A DNA stretch of 51,900 nucleotides from Azonexus sp. Lineage in GTDB: Bacteria; Pseudomonadota; Gammaproteobacteria; Burkholderiales; Rhodocyclaceae. Of this stretch, positions 25,394 to 34,559 are shown one piece after another (the stretch's first letter is position 1; every line of letters starts with the position of its first letter). The translations under genes and the position numbers were made by a program. The notes under the pieces were generated by a model. The model ran no database searches. It was not told where the DNA came from and worked only from the letters and a program-made list of their open reading frames with translations. Where the stretch lies: positions 1 to 51,900 of the forward strand of contig JAGOBB010000016.1 in assembly GCA_017983615.1 (NCBI GenBank). The letters run 5' to 3'.

Positions 25394-25455
25394 GATGGGG
25401 CGGCATTTTACCGCATAGCGGGGGTGTTTTCCGCGTTCTCAAGCTTGGTTTTCCG

Positions 25456-25978
25456 CGCTTGAGGCGCGTCTTACTTTCTTTTGCTTCGCCAAAAGAAAGG
25501 TAAGCAAAGAAAAGGCGACCCTGGGTCGGCGCCGGCTTCGCCGGTTCCCTGCGCTACTCGGTTGACGCGGGGGCTGCGGAACTCGGCCCTGCGGGCCTCA
25601 GACAGTCCTCGCCCTTTTTCCGCGCCAGCCTGCGTTGCTCGGCGCCTCCCAAGGGGCCCGGTGAACCATCCGGACTCGACCGCCGGCTTTTTTTGATTTT
25701 GGCCTTTTTTTGGGGTCGACCGTAGCATTCCGTTTCCCGGACAGGATTTCGATCCCGGACGCCTTTCGGGTCCCCCTGAGAGGCGCTGAGCAACGCAGCG
25801 GCTGGCGGAAAAGGGGCGAGGACTGTCTGAGGGGCGTAGCCCCGAGTTCCGCAGCCCCCGCCAGTGGCGAGTAGCGCAAGGGACCGGCGCAGCCGGCGCC
25901 GACCCGGGGGTCGCCTTTTCTTTGGCTACTTTCTTTTGGCGAAGCAAAAGAAAGTACGCCCGCCCTCAAGGCGGAAAG
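25456..25978. repeat. Long imperfect inverted-repeat element (~520 bp)
   Basis: Left arm about 25456-25650 and right arm about 25781-25978 are near reverse complements over some 195 nt, with a ~130-nt spacer. Each outer end also carries its own hairpin, TACTTTCTTTTG / CAAAAGAAAGTA (near perfect on the left, perfect on the right). Shared inner blocks include AAAGAAAAGGCGACC, GGTCGGCGCCGGC, GGGGGCTGCGGAACTCGG and CAGACAGTCCTCGCCC. No transposase gene is inside. It looks like a non-autonomous, MITE-like or structured-RNA repeat. Confidence 0.85.
25695..25730 (+). repeat. Dispersed motif, copy 6 (inside the inverted-repeat spacer)
   Basis: GATTTTGGCC, a T7 tract and the perfect core CGACCGTAGCATT. 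It lies in the non-repeated centre of the long inverted repeat. Confidence 0.85.
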
Positions 25979-26124
25979 CAAAGTTTGAGAAAACCACCCA
26001 ACGCATCATGCGAATGCTTTCTTGATCTGCGCCGATGGCAGCGACGGCCAGTTCAACGATAATCCGCTGATTCTGAAACAATCAGAAACGCCTAATTCCC
26101 CCCGCCAAGGCTAAACTTCTGCCC

Positions 26125-27513
26125 ATGCGATTTTTGCCCTGTTTTTTCCTGATTGCTGTAGCCGTCACCCCCGCCTGGGCCGGCGGACTGGCCGATCCCT
26201 TCGACACCGAAGCGATGGCGCCGCTCAGGCCGTCGCCGCGCCTCTCCGCGCGTGTCGGCGAGGCGCCGTGCGCCACGGCCTTGCCGACGACCGCGCTGAC
26301 TGCCGTCGATGCCGTCGACCTGGCGCTGTGCAATCACCCGCAGACCCGCGAGGTGTGGGCGTCGGCGCGGGTGCAGGCGGCGCTGGTCGGCGTCGCGCAG
26401 GGCGGCTATTTGCCGAATATCGACGCCAGCGCCAGTGCGACACGCTTCCAGAATGAAAACAACCCGTTCACCCGGACTTCGGCGGCGCTGACGCTGTCCT
26501 GGCTGCTGGTCGATTTTGGCCAGCGTTCGGCCAATGTCGAGAATGCCCGGCAATTGCTCAACGCCGCGGCGGCGACACAGGATGCGACCGTGCAGGCGCT
26601 GTTCCTGGCGGCGTTGCAAACCTATTACGCGGCGCAGGCGACGCAGGCCGCCGTGGTGTCGGCCAACGAGGCCGAGCGGGCTGCCGGCGAGAGCTACCGG
26701 GCGGCCGATGCGCGTTACAACGTCGGCGTTGCCACCCCGGCCGACCGCCTGCAGGCGCAGACGGCGCTGTCGCAGGCGACGCTGAACCGCATCAGGGCCG
26801 AGGGCGAGGCGCGCAATGCGCTGGGTGCGCTGGCCAATGCGCTCGGCTTCGGCGCGCAGCAGGCCATGGTGCTGGCCGATTTGCCGGCGGCCCCGACGGA
26901 GACGTCTTTCCAGCAGCAAGTCGATGGCTTGATCAATGAGGCGCAGGCCCGACGTCCCGACTTGCGGGCGGCCGAGGCGCAGGTCAAGTCGGCCGAGGCT
27001 GGCGTCGATCTGGCCCGCGCCCAGGGGCGGCCGACGATTTCGCTGGCGGCCGGGCCGAGCTGGCAGGAGTCGGCTGGCGTCGTCACCCGGGGCAACAGCA
27101 TCGGCCTGAGCCTCAACGTGCCGATCTTTGCCGGCTTCGACACGACTTACCGCGTGCGTTCGGCGGCGGCGCAGGCCGAGGTCCGGGCGGCGCAGCGCGA
27201 CCGGATCAGGAACCAGGTGGCGCTCGACGTCTGGCGTGCCTACCAGAGCCTGACAACGGCGACACAGAGCCTGAAGACGACGGCCGATCTGGTGGCCAGC
27301 GCCGAGCAGTCGGCCAAGGTGGCGCTCGGCCGCTACAAGGCCGGCGTCGGCACTGTGCTCGATCTGCTGACCGCGCAGAGCGCGCTGGCCAGCGCCCGGT
27401 TGCAGCGCATCCAGGCGCAGCTCGACTGGAATGTTTACCGCGCCACGCTGGCTCAGGCGATGGGCGCGCTCGATTACACGCTGCTGCAACCGGCGGCGGA
27501 AGGAAGACCATGA
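26125..27513 (+). CDS. TolC-family outer-membrane efflux protein
   Basis: 462-aa outer-membrane channel of a tripartite exporter. The signal peptide is LPCFFLIAVAVTPAWAGG. Two homologous coiled-coil halves are visible, with typical segments NPQTREVWASAR and AEAQVKSAEAGVDLARAQGRP, and the terminal GVGTVLDLLTAQ region. The product trimerises to span the outer membrane and periplasm. Its stop overlaps the adaptor gene start (ATGA), so it heads a four-gene operon: outer-membrane channel, adaptor, ATPase, permease. Confidence 0.92.
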   Translation: MRFLPCFFLIAVAVTPAWAGGLADPFDTEAMAPLRPSPRLSARVGEAPCATALPTTALTAVDAVDLALCNHPQTREVWASARVQAALVGVAQGGYLPNIDASASATRFQNENNPFTRTSAALTLSWLLVDFGQRSANVENARQLLNAAAATQDATVQALFLAALQTYYAAQATQAAVVSANEAERAAGESYRAADARYNVGVATPADRLQAQTALSQATLNRIRAEGEARNALGALANALGFGAQQAMVLADLPAAPTETSFQQQVDGLINEAQARRPDLRAAEAQVKSAEAGVDLARAQGRPTISLAAGPSWQESAGVVTRGNSIGLSLNVPIFAGFDTTYRVRSAAAQAEVRAAQRDRIRNQVALDVWRAYQSLTTATQSLKTTADLVASAEQSAKVALGRYKAGVGTVLDLLTAQSALASARLQRIQAQLDWNVYRATLAQAMGALDYTLLQPAAEGRP

Positions 27514-28751
27514 AACGTATCGGCAAGATTCTGATCGGAGTGAGCGTGGCCGCCGGGCTGATCGGCGGCGGCGTCTGGTACGCCAAGCAGCGCGAGGCGC
27601 AGAAGCCGGAAGCGCGCTACAAGCTGGCGGCGGTCGAGAAGGGCGACGTGACGCAGACGGTGTCGGCCAACGGCACGCTCAACCCGGTCGTGCTGATCAG
27701 CGTCGGTACGCAGGTGTCGGGCACGGTCAGGAAGCTCTACGTCGATTTCAACGACAAGGTCAAAAAGGGGCAGGCGCTGCTCGAACTCGACGACGCGCTG
27801 GTTTCGGCGACCGAACGGCAGAGCGCGGCCAATGTCGTCAACGCCCAGGCGACGCTGGAACTGGCGCAGGCCAACGAGGCGCGGATGAAGTCGCTGCTCA
27901 CCCAGGAGTACGTCTCGAAGCAGGAGTACGACCAGGCCAGCCAGGCGCTGAAATCGGCCCGGGCCCAGGTGGCGCTGGCCAAGGCGCAGAACGAGCGCGA
28001 CCGGGCCAACCTCAATTTCACGGTGATCCGCTCGCCGGTGGACGGCGTGGTCATCGACCGCGTCGTCGATCTCGGCCAGACGGTGGCGGCCAGTTTCCAG
28101 ACGCCGACGCTGATCAAGATCGCCCAGGATCTGTCGGAAATGCGTATCGACACCAGCTTTGCCGAGGCCGACATCGGCGGCATCCGCGAAGGCCAGAAGG
28201 CGCGCTTTACGGTCGATGCCTTCCCGAACCGCCATTTCACCGGCGATGTCCAGCAGATCCGCCTGAACCCGACCAACCAGCAGAACGTCGTCACCTACAA
28301 CGTCCGCATCAACGTCGCCAATCCGGAAGAAGTCTTGCTGCCGGGCATGACGGCCTATGTCAATATCGGCGTCCAGAAGCGCGAAGGCGTGCTACTGGTG
28401 CCGAACGCCGCGCTGCGCTTCAAGCCTGCCGATCCAGCCGACAAGAAAGCTGAAAATGGCCCTAAAAACGGGCCGACCGTAGCATCGGTGCCGACGCCGG
28501 GATCGGGCGCCGGCGCCGACGGCAGCGCTCCGAAAGGCCCCGCCAAGGGCAAGAAGCGCGACGGCCAGAGCGGCACGGTCCACGTGTTGGCTGGCGACGA
28601 GATCAAGCCGGTCAGCGTCCAGCTCGGCATCACCGACAACCGGATGACCGAGATCGTTGGCGGCGAGCTGAAGGAAGGCGAGCGCGTCGTCACCGGCGAG
28701 AACAGCAACGGCGTCAAGCCGCCGTCCTCGGTCGGCATGCGGATGTTCTGA
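27510..28751 (+). CDS. macA: Periplasmic adaptor (membrane fusion protein) of a MacAB-type exporter
   Basis: 413-aa MacA-like adaptor. An N-terminal signal anchor (ILIGVSVAAGLIGGGVWY) is followed by a lipoyl half-motif (VGTQVSGTVRKLYVDFND), an alpha-hairpin (about 105-165), the second lipoyl half (VIRSPVDGVVIDRVV) and a beta-barrel. Between the barrel and the membrane-proximal domain lies an unusual Pro/Gly/Lys-rich insert of some 50 residues (about 310-355). Its start is encoded by dispersed-motif copy 7. The first and last bases overlap the flanking genes. Confidence 0.92.
   Translation: MKRIGKILIGVSVAAGLIGGGVWYAKQREAQKPEARYKLAAVEKGDVTQTVSANGTLNPVVLISVGTQVSGTVRKLYVDFNDKVKKGQALLELDDALVSATERQSAANVVNAQATLELAQANEARMKSLLTQEYVSKQEYDQASQALKSARAQVALAKAQNERDRANLNFTVIRSPVDGVVIDRVVDLGQTVAASFQTPTLIKIAQDLSEMRIDTSFAEADIGGIREGQKARFTVDAFPNRHFTGDVQQIRLNPTNQQNVVTYNVRINVANPEEVLLPGMTAYVNIGVQKREGVLLVPNAALRFKPADPADKKAENGPKNGPTVASVPTPGSGAGADGSAPKGPAKGKKRDGQSGTVHVLAGDEIKPVSVQLGITDNRMTEIVGGELKEGERVVTGENSNGVKPPSSVGMRMF
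28452..28485 (+). repeat. Dispersed motif, copy 7 (inside the adaptor gene)
   Basis: GAAAATGGCCC, TAAAAACGGG and CGACCGTAGCATC (last core base changed). In sense orientation it encodes ENGPKNGPTVAS within the low-complexity insert. Confidence 0.75.
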
Positions 28752-29454
28752 TGAACGCAGTGGCAAATGAGCCGGTCATCCGGGTCTCCGGCCTCGGCAA
28801 ATCCTACGAAACGGCGGCCGGCCTGTTCCCGGCGCTGAAAGGCGTCGACCTTCAGATCATGCCCGGCGAGTACATCGCCATCATGGGCCCGTCCGGTTCC
28901 GGCAAATCCACCTTCATGAACCTGCTCGGCTGCCTCGACACGCCGACCGTCGGCGACTACCTGCTGGCCGGCGAGAACGTCGCCCAGCTGGACACAGACG
29001 CGCTGGCCGTCTTGCGCAACCGGACGCTGGGCTTCGTCTTCCAGGGCTTCAACCTGCTGCCGCGGATGAGCCTGCAGGACAATGTCGCCCTGCCGCTGGT
29101 CTATGCCGGCGTGGACAAGGCAACGCGGCAGGCGCGAGCGCGCGTCATGCTCGACAAGGTCTGCCTCGGCCAGTATGCCGAATCGCTGCCCAACCGCATT
29201 TCCGGCGGCCAGCAGCAGCGCGTCGCCATCGCACGGGCGCTGGTCAACGAGCCGCGGCTGATCCTCGCCGACGAGCCGACCGGCAACCTCGACAGCCACA
29301 CCAGCGAGGAAATCATGCGCCTGTTCGGCGAGCTCAACGCCGAGGGCATCACCATCGTGATGGTTACCCACGAGCCGGATATTGCTGCGCACTGCAAGCG
29401 GCAGGTCCGCTTTCTCGACGGGCAGATCGTCGGCGACCACCTGACGGGGGCGGC

Positions 29455-29458
<4 letters not shown>
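28751..29458 (+). CDS. macB: ABC exporter ATPase subunit (MacB N-terminal-domain type)
   Basis: 235-aa ATP-binding subunit of the LolD/MacB branch. Walker A is GPSGSGKST, the signature [15 protein letters not shown], Walker [14 protein letters not shown], and the H-loop MVTHEPD. It works with the separate FtsX-like permease that follows. In many enterobacteria these two parts are fused in one MacB protein. The start overlaps the adaptor stop by one base and the stop overlaps the permease start. Confidence 0.92.
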
Positions 29459-30675
<1,217 letters not shown>

Positions 30676-30688
30676 CGGCAGGAATTTC

Positions 30689-30775
30689 ACCGCGGAGACG
30701 CAGAGGCGCCGAGGGAAAGCGAGAAAAAGCGGGGTTTGCTCTGCATCTCCGCGCCTCTGCGGTTCAAGCGGGTTT
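30689..30775. repeat. CGCAGAGGCGC-type imperfect inverted repeat
   Basis: ACCGCGGAGACGCAGAGG (30689-30706) and its near reverse complement around 30740-30764 (CTCTGCATCTCCGCGCCTCTGCGG) bracket an A/G-rich centre. The unit is itself built of short GAGACGCAGAGGCGC-like repeats. This type of CGCAGAG repeat is common in environmental proteobacterial genomes. It occupies most of the gap between the permease and the flavoprotein gene. Confidence 0.7.
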
Positions 30776-30781
30776 TTCACG

Positions 30782-32035
30782 ATGATCAGCCGCCGACACT
30801 TCCTCGCCGGCGCCGGGCTGCTGCCCTTCGTCCGCCTCGCCCGCGCGGCGCCGCAACGCGTGGTGATTGTCGGCGGCGGCTGGGGCGGCCTGGCGGCGGC
30901 CCGCCATCTGCGCGCCCTGGCGCCGGGGCTGGAAGTCGTGCTGATCGACCGCCAGCCGGCCTTTCACTCCTTCGCGCTGAGCAATCGCTGGCTGGTCGGC
31001 CACGGCGACGTGGCCATCGAAAGCCACGACTACGCTGCGCTGGCAAAGCGTTTCCGCTACCAGTTCCGGCAGGCCAGCGTCGACGCCATCGACCGCGAGC
31101 GGCGCGTCGTCGTCGCTGGCGGTGAGACGCTAGCCTACGACTGGCTGGTCCTGTCGCCCGGCATCCGCGAGAACTGGGCGGCCTGGCAGGTCGATGATCC
31201 GGCCACCGTCACCGAGTTGCGCCGGTATTCTGGCGCCATGGTGGCCGGCGCCGATCTGGCCGGCCTGAAACAGCGCTTGATGGCCTTCAAGGGCGGCGAC
31301 CTGCTGATGACCATCCCGCCCGCTCCGTACCGCTGCCCGCCGGCCCCCTACGAGCGGGCGATGCTGATCGCCTGGTGGCTGAAGACGCAGAAGATTCCCG
31401 GCAAACTGGTCGTCGTCGACCCCAACCCGATCATGCCGGCCTTCCGTTCGATTCTGCTCGACCGCTTCAAGGACCAGATCACCTACCTCGACCACGCCAA
31501 GGTCCGCCAGATCGACCCGGCGCGCCGGACGGTCAGCACCGAAGTCGACGACATTCGCTTCGACGAGGCATTGCTCTGCCCGCCGCAACAGGCCGCCGAC
31601 CTGCTCTGGCAAGCCAAGCTGATCCGCCCCGAGGAGGGCGGCCGGCCAAGCGGCTGGGCCGCCCAGGGCGCCGCCGATTTCCGCAGCCCCGCCGACCCGC
31701 GCGTCTTCATCATCGGCGACGCCGCCGGCCTCGTTTCGCCGCTGTTCGGCTACTACCCGAAAACCGGCCAGGTCGCCAACCGCATGGGTTTTTCGGTCGC
31801 CCGCCAGATCGCCGAACAGGCCACCAGCATGGCCTATCCGCCCGTGCTGCCGGAAAGCGTCTGCCACGTCACCAGCAGCGTCGATCCGCTCGAAAACACC
31901 CGCATCGAAACCAGTTACCGGATGCGCGGCGACGGCTTCCTGCTGCAAACCGTCAAACAAACCCGCGACCCCAACCCGGCCGGCGAAGACGTCGCCTGGG
32001 CCGAGATGATGTACAAGGATTTCCTGCGCCCGTGA
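30782..32035 (+). CDS. Tat-exported flavoprotein, sulfide dehydrogenase (FccB)-like
   Basis: 417-aa FAD-dependent pyridine-nucleotide-disulphide family oxidoreductase. The N-terminus [11 protein letters not shown] is a twin-arginine signal, and [16 protein letters not shown] is the FAD dinucleotide fold. [11 protein letters not shown] is the hallmark of flavocytochrome c sulfide dehydrogenase flavoproteins and LLCPPQQA supplies a second Cys; together they could form the redox disulphide. VFIIGDAAG is the second FAD motif. A c-type cytochrome partner (FccA) is not adjacent, so the electron acceptor is unknown. No Shine-Dalgarno is seen: the CGCAGAG repeat lies directly upstream. Confidence 0.85.
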   Translation: MISRRHFLAGAGLLPFVRLARAAPQRVVIVGGGWGGLAAARHLRALAPGLEVVLIDRQPAFHSFALSNRWLVGHGDVAIESHDYAALAKRFRYQFRQASVDAIDRERRVVVAGGETLAYDWLVLSPGIRENWAAWQVDDPATVTELRRYSGAMVAGADLAGLKQRLMAFKGGDLLMTIPPAPYRCPPAPYERAMLIAWWLKTQKIPGKLVVVDPNPIMPAFRSILLDRFKDQITYLDHAKVRQIDPARRTVSTEVDDIRFDEALLCPPQQAADLLWQAKLIRPEEGGRPSGWAAQGAADFRSPADPRVFIIGDAAGLVSPLFGYYPKTGQVANRMGFSVARQIAEQATSMAYPPVLPESVCHVTSSVDPLENTRIETSYRMRGDGFLLQTVKQTRDPNPAGEDVAWAEMMYKDFLRP

Positions 32036-32051
32036 TGGCCGGTGAAATTTC

Positions 32052-32087
32052 GATTTTGGGCATTTTTTTCGGCCGACCGTAGCATTC
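32052..32087 (+). repeat. Dispersed motif, copy 8
   Basis: GATTTTGGGC, a T7 tract and the perfect core CGACCGTAGCATT, 17 nt after the flavoprotein stop. The rest of the 210-bp gap to the next gene shows no other recognisable feature. Confidence 0.85.
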
Positions 32088-32245
32088 CGAAAATTATCGG
32101 CGGTGGCTGACAGAAATCGACCCAAAGCGGCAAGGGGGGGAACGGAAAAGCTGCCGCTTAACGCTGGATGTGAAGTGCACCAGAGCGTAGCTTGGGGATC
32201 AAAATGCGTTGAATTTTGATGTCCGGCTATCAGATTTTTCGGGTG

Positions 32246-33001
32246 TCAACGCCCTACGCATAGCTCTATGAAATCGTCAGGATGTCGATAGAAAAAAGTT
32301 CGATCAAAAGGACTTCGCAGGTTGTTTGCGGCGAAATTTGATTTTGCCTTGATCAATGATGAAGGCTTCATAGCGTCTGCAACGACAAGTAGCCAGTTTG
32401 TTGGAATCGCATTCCGATAAGTAGCTATTCGCTTCGCCTTCTCATTTATACGCTGCTGCAGAGATGCTTCTTCAAGGGGGGCAACCCAGCCTGCTCTAGC
32501 CTCTGCCCAATGAGCCATATCGAAGCTTGGAACACCAAGCGCGTGAACAAAGGCAATTTGCTCTGGAAGCTGAATCTGTTGATCTTCGTAATCCTCCGGA
32601 CGCCAATCTATGCGTTCGGAAACGGCAATGTCGAGGGCGAGTACAAAATCGCAAATAGCCTGAGCTGTTTTATCTCGATTGATATCTCTGAGACTCATGC
32701 CGGGAAAAAAGCACATGGACAGGTGGACAGGAGCTCCATGTGCTGCCTGATACAGGCGCTGAGCATTGGCAACTATCTGAGACGAGATCGATTCTCGTGC
32801 TTGCAAGGACTCGCCTCCGGGAGTATCCGAAACAAACAGCTCAGTGACCTCAAGGCCCAATAGCTTGCCATCTACGCGAATAATGAAGTCAGGAGCTTCG
32901 CGAGCTTCAACTATTTCCGCTTGGAGGCTTGCATTGCGGATAAAACTTTCAACTAGAAAGCGCTCACGTTCTTTACGGTAATTGGTCCGACGAGTTTTCA
33001 T
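32246..33001 (-). CDS. Orphan protein with a possible PD-(D/E)xK nuclease core
   Basis: 251-aa protein I cannot assign to a named family. Residues about 30-60 read EAREAPDFIIRVDGKLLG then LEVTEL. This resembles the PD...ExK/T catalytic hairpin of restriction-endonuclease-like folds, although the usual Lys is Thr here. The remainder is alpha/beta with an Arg/Lys-rich C-terminal part. Base composition and codon use are visibly more AT-rich than in the neighbours, suggesting recent acquisition. It stands alone between a motif copy and the DUF411 gene. ATG 33001 is the likely start. Confidence 0.7.
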   Translation of the reverse strand: MKTRRTNYRKERERFLVESFIRNASLQAEIVEAREAPDFIIRVDGKLLGLEVTELFVSDTPGGESLQARESISSQIVANAQRLYQAAHGAPVHLSMCFFPGMSLRDINRDKTAQAICDFVLALDIAVSERIDWRPEDYEDQQIQLPEQIAFVHALGVPSFDMAHWAEARAGWVAPLEEASLQQRINEKAKRIATYRNAIPTNWLLVVADAMKPSSLIKAKSNFAANNLRSPFDRTFFYRHPDDFIELCVGR

Positions 33002-33103
33002 AACGCCCAATGAGAAGTCCGTTTTGAGGTGAATTCACAGATGGCCGCTTTTGGCAGCTGAAAGTCGCCAATTGCTTTTCCCGCTTGGCGAAAGTGCATT
33101 GAC

Positions 33104-33613
33104 TCAGTGCCGCGCGTAAATCGAGGTCTTGCCGTCTTTCTTGACGAGCAGGGTTTCGTAAAACTCGCGGCGCACTCGCGGGGCGGCTTCGCTGTCCTTG
33201 TCGAGCATGGTGCATGCCGTCTCGCAGGTCGGGCTGGAGAATTCGCGGCCGGGGGCGCCGAGGGGCAGGCCGGGGACGGCGAGCCCTAAGGCCTTGGGTT
33301 TTTCGGTCAGCAGTTCCTTGATCTGGTCGGCGTGTACGTGGCCTTCGATGAAGTAGCCGGCGACCGTTGCGCTGGGCACGGCTTCGAGATCCTTCGGCAC
33401 TTTCAGGCGGCGTTTGACGGCTTCCATGTCTTTTTCCGGGACCTGGGTGACTTTGACGGTCAGGCCGTTCTGGCGCAGGTGTTCGGCCCAGTCGATGCAG
33501 GCGAGGCAGACGGCGGGGATGAAGACTTCGATGGTCGGCCAGGCTTTGGCCGGTTCGGCCCGGCCGGGGCCGGCGAGGAGTGCCAGGCCGAGCAGCAGGG
33601 CGGCTTTCAGCAT
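33104..33613 (-). CDS. DUF411 family periplasmic metal-binding protein
   Basis: 169-aa exported protein. The signal peptide (LLLGLALLAGPGRAE) is followed by a thioredoxin-like DUF411 domain with the C-x2-C motif VCLACIDWAEHL and the family segment VPSATVAGYFIEGHVHA. DUF411 proteins are commonly linked to copper handling. The C-terminal ~50 residues carry two further Cys (SPTCETACTM) and form an extra tail. ATG 33613 overlaps the end of the upstream ankyrin gene by 7 nt. Confidence 0.85.
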   Translation of the reverse strand: MLKAALLLGLALLAGPGRAEPAKAWPTIEVFIPAVCLACIDWAEHLRQNGLTVKVTQVPEKDMEAVKRRLKVPKDLEAVPSATVAGYFIEGHVHADQIKELLTEKPKALGLAVPGLPLGAPGREFSSPTCETACTMLDKDSEAAPRVRREFYETLLVKKDGKTSIYARH

Positions 33614-34080
33614 GGCTTGCCGGCCTTGCAGCCTTTGAGTATCCACAGCGAGAGCACGCCGGCCGTTTCGTCGGCCTTGACCTTGCGGGCCATGGAGCCG
33701 GCGTCGCGGCCGTTGTCGGTCTTGGCCAGCGGGTCGGCGCCGGCTTCGAGCAGCATCTGGACGTGTTTGGGCCGGCTGGCGTAAGCGGCCATGTGCAGCG
33801 GCGTGGCGCCCTCGTTGTCGCGGGCGTTGGGGTCGGCGCCGGCGGCGATCAGGGATTTCATGGGGCCGATGTCCCCGTTCATCGCGGCCAGGTGCAGCGG
33901 CGTCGAACCGAGCGAGGTGCGGACGTCGCGCTGCTTGGGGTCGGCCTTGAGCAGGCGGCTGACGTCGTTGGCGGTCCCGGTCCGGGCGGCGTCGTGGATC
34001 GGCTGGTCGTGGCTCGTCACCTGGGCAAACGCCGGGGAGCCAAGCAGGGCGGCGAGCAGGAATAGGGTGTAACGCTTCAT
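33607..34080 (-). CDS. Secreted ankyrin-repeat protein
   Basis: 157-aa protein with a signal peptide (YTLFLLAALLGSPAFAQ) and three to four ankyrin repeats (about 28-130), with typical GSTPLHLAAMNGD and GATPLHMAAYASR helices. Periplasmic ankyrin proteins can protect partner enzymes, as AnkB does for catalase in Pseudomonas; here the overlapping DUF411 gene is the obvious candidate partner. The C-terminus has two Cys (KGCKAGKPC). It is the first gene of a two-gene minus-strand operon. Confidence 0.88.
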   Translation of the reverse strand: MKRYTLFLLAALLGSPAFAQVTSHDQPIHDAARTGTANDVSRLLKADPKQRDVRTSLGSTPLHLAAMNGDIGPMKSLIAAGADPNARDNEGATPLHMAAYASRPKHVQMLLEAGADPLAKTDNGRDAGSMARKVKADETAGVLSLWILKGCKAGKPC

Positions 34081-34217
34081 CAATCGGACCTCTGTCGTCG
34101 GGGCGGTTGTCATTGTTGATCCAGTGTATTCGACAATCCTTGATCTGCCGCAGTTTCGCCTTTTGCTAATATAATGATTTCATTGGCTAATTTTTCGGGC
34201 CGTTGGCGGAGCAGGGT

Positions 34218-34496
34218 ATGGGCAGCATTGCGCGGCATCTCATCATCGAAGGTCGGGTCCAGGGCGTCGGCTATCGCTGGTCCATGGTCGAGCAGGCAAC
34301 GAAGCTCGGCGTGGTCGGCTGGGTGCGCAATCGCGCCGATGGCAGCGTCGAGGCAATGGCCGTCGGCGAGGAGGAGGCGGTGCTGAAGCTGATCGTCTGG
34401 GCGCGGCGCGGCCCGAACCACGCCATCGTGCAGCATGTGCATGTCGCCCTCGGCGAAGGCAGTTTTCGCAGCTTCGAGCAGGCGCCGAACGCCTGA
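34218..34496 (+). CDS. acyP: Acylphosphatase
   Basis: 92-aa enzyme that hydrolyses acyl phosphates. The active-site P-loop [12 protein letters not shown] contains the catalytic Arg, and [10 protein letters not shown] contains the catalytic Asn, both at family positions. Length is typical. The start ATG 34218 is preceded by GGAGCAGG. The gene is divergent from the ankyrin gene and convergent with the MliC/YbaY gene. Confidence 0.94.
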   Translation: MGSIARHLIIEGRVQGVGYRWSMVEQATKLGVVGWVRNRADGSVEAMAVGEEEAVLKLIVWARRGPNHAIVQHVHVALGEGSFRSFEQAPNA

Positions 34497-34501
34497 CGAC
34501 A

Positions 34502-34537
34502 GAATGCTACGGTCGGCCTCAAAAAAAGGCCAAAATC
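34502..34537 (-). repeat. Dispersed motif, copy 9 (minus orientation)
   Basis: Minus strand: GATTTTGGCC, a T7 tract and the perfect core CGACCGTAGCATT. It lies between the convergent acylphosphatase and MliC/YbaY genes and would serve as the only T-rich tract there. Confidence 0.85.
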
Positions 34538-34559
34538 AAAATTTTCCAGCGGTTCCGAT

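Larger units (their letters stand above)
25394..26124. other. 730-bp non-coding region between divergent pyrD and the efflux operon
   Basis: No real gene. Most of it is the long inverted-repeat element described separately, with dispersed-motif copy 6 in the central spacer. The open frames across it read through inverted repeats and have no family resemblance. Right of the element, TTCTGA-AACAA-TCAGAA (26071-26087) is a small hairpin or operator-like repeat upstream of the outer-membrane gene. Promoters of both flanking genes must lie at the edges. Confidence 0.7.

Noticed and set aside
25471-25981. Several open frames of 70-160 codons within the long inverted repeat.
   Set aside because: They mirror each other across the repeat arms and have no recognisable protein features.
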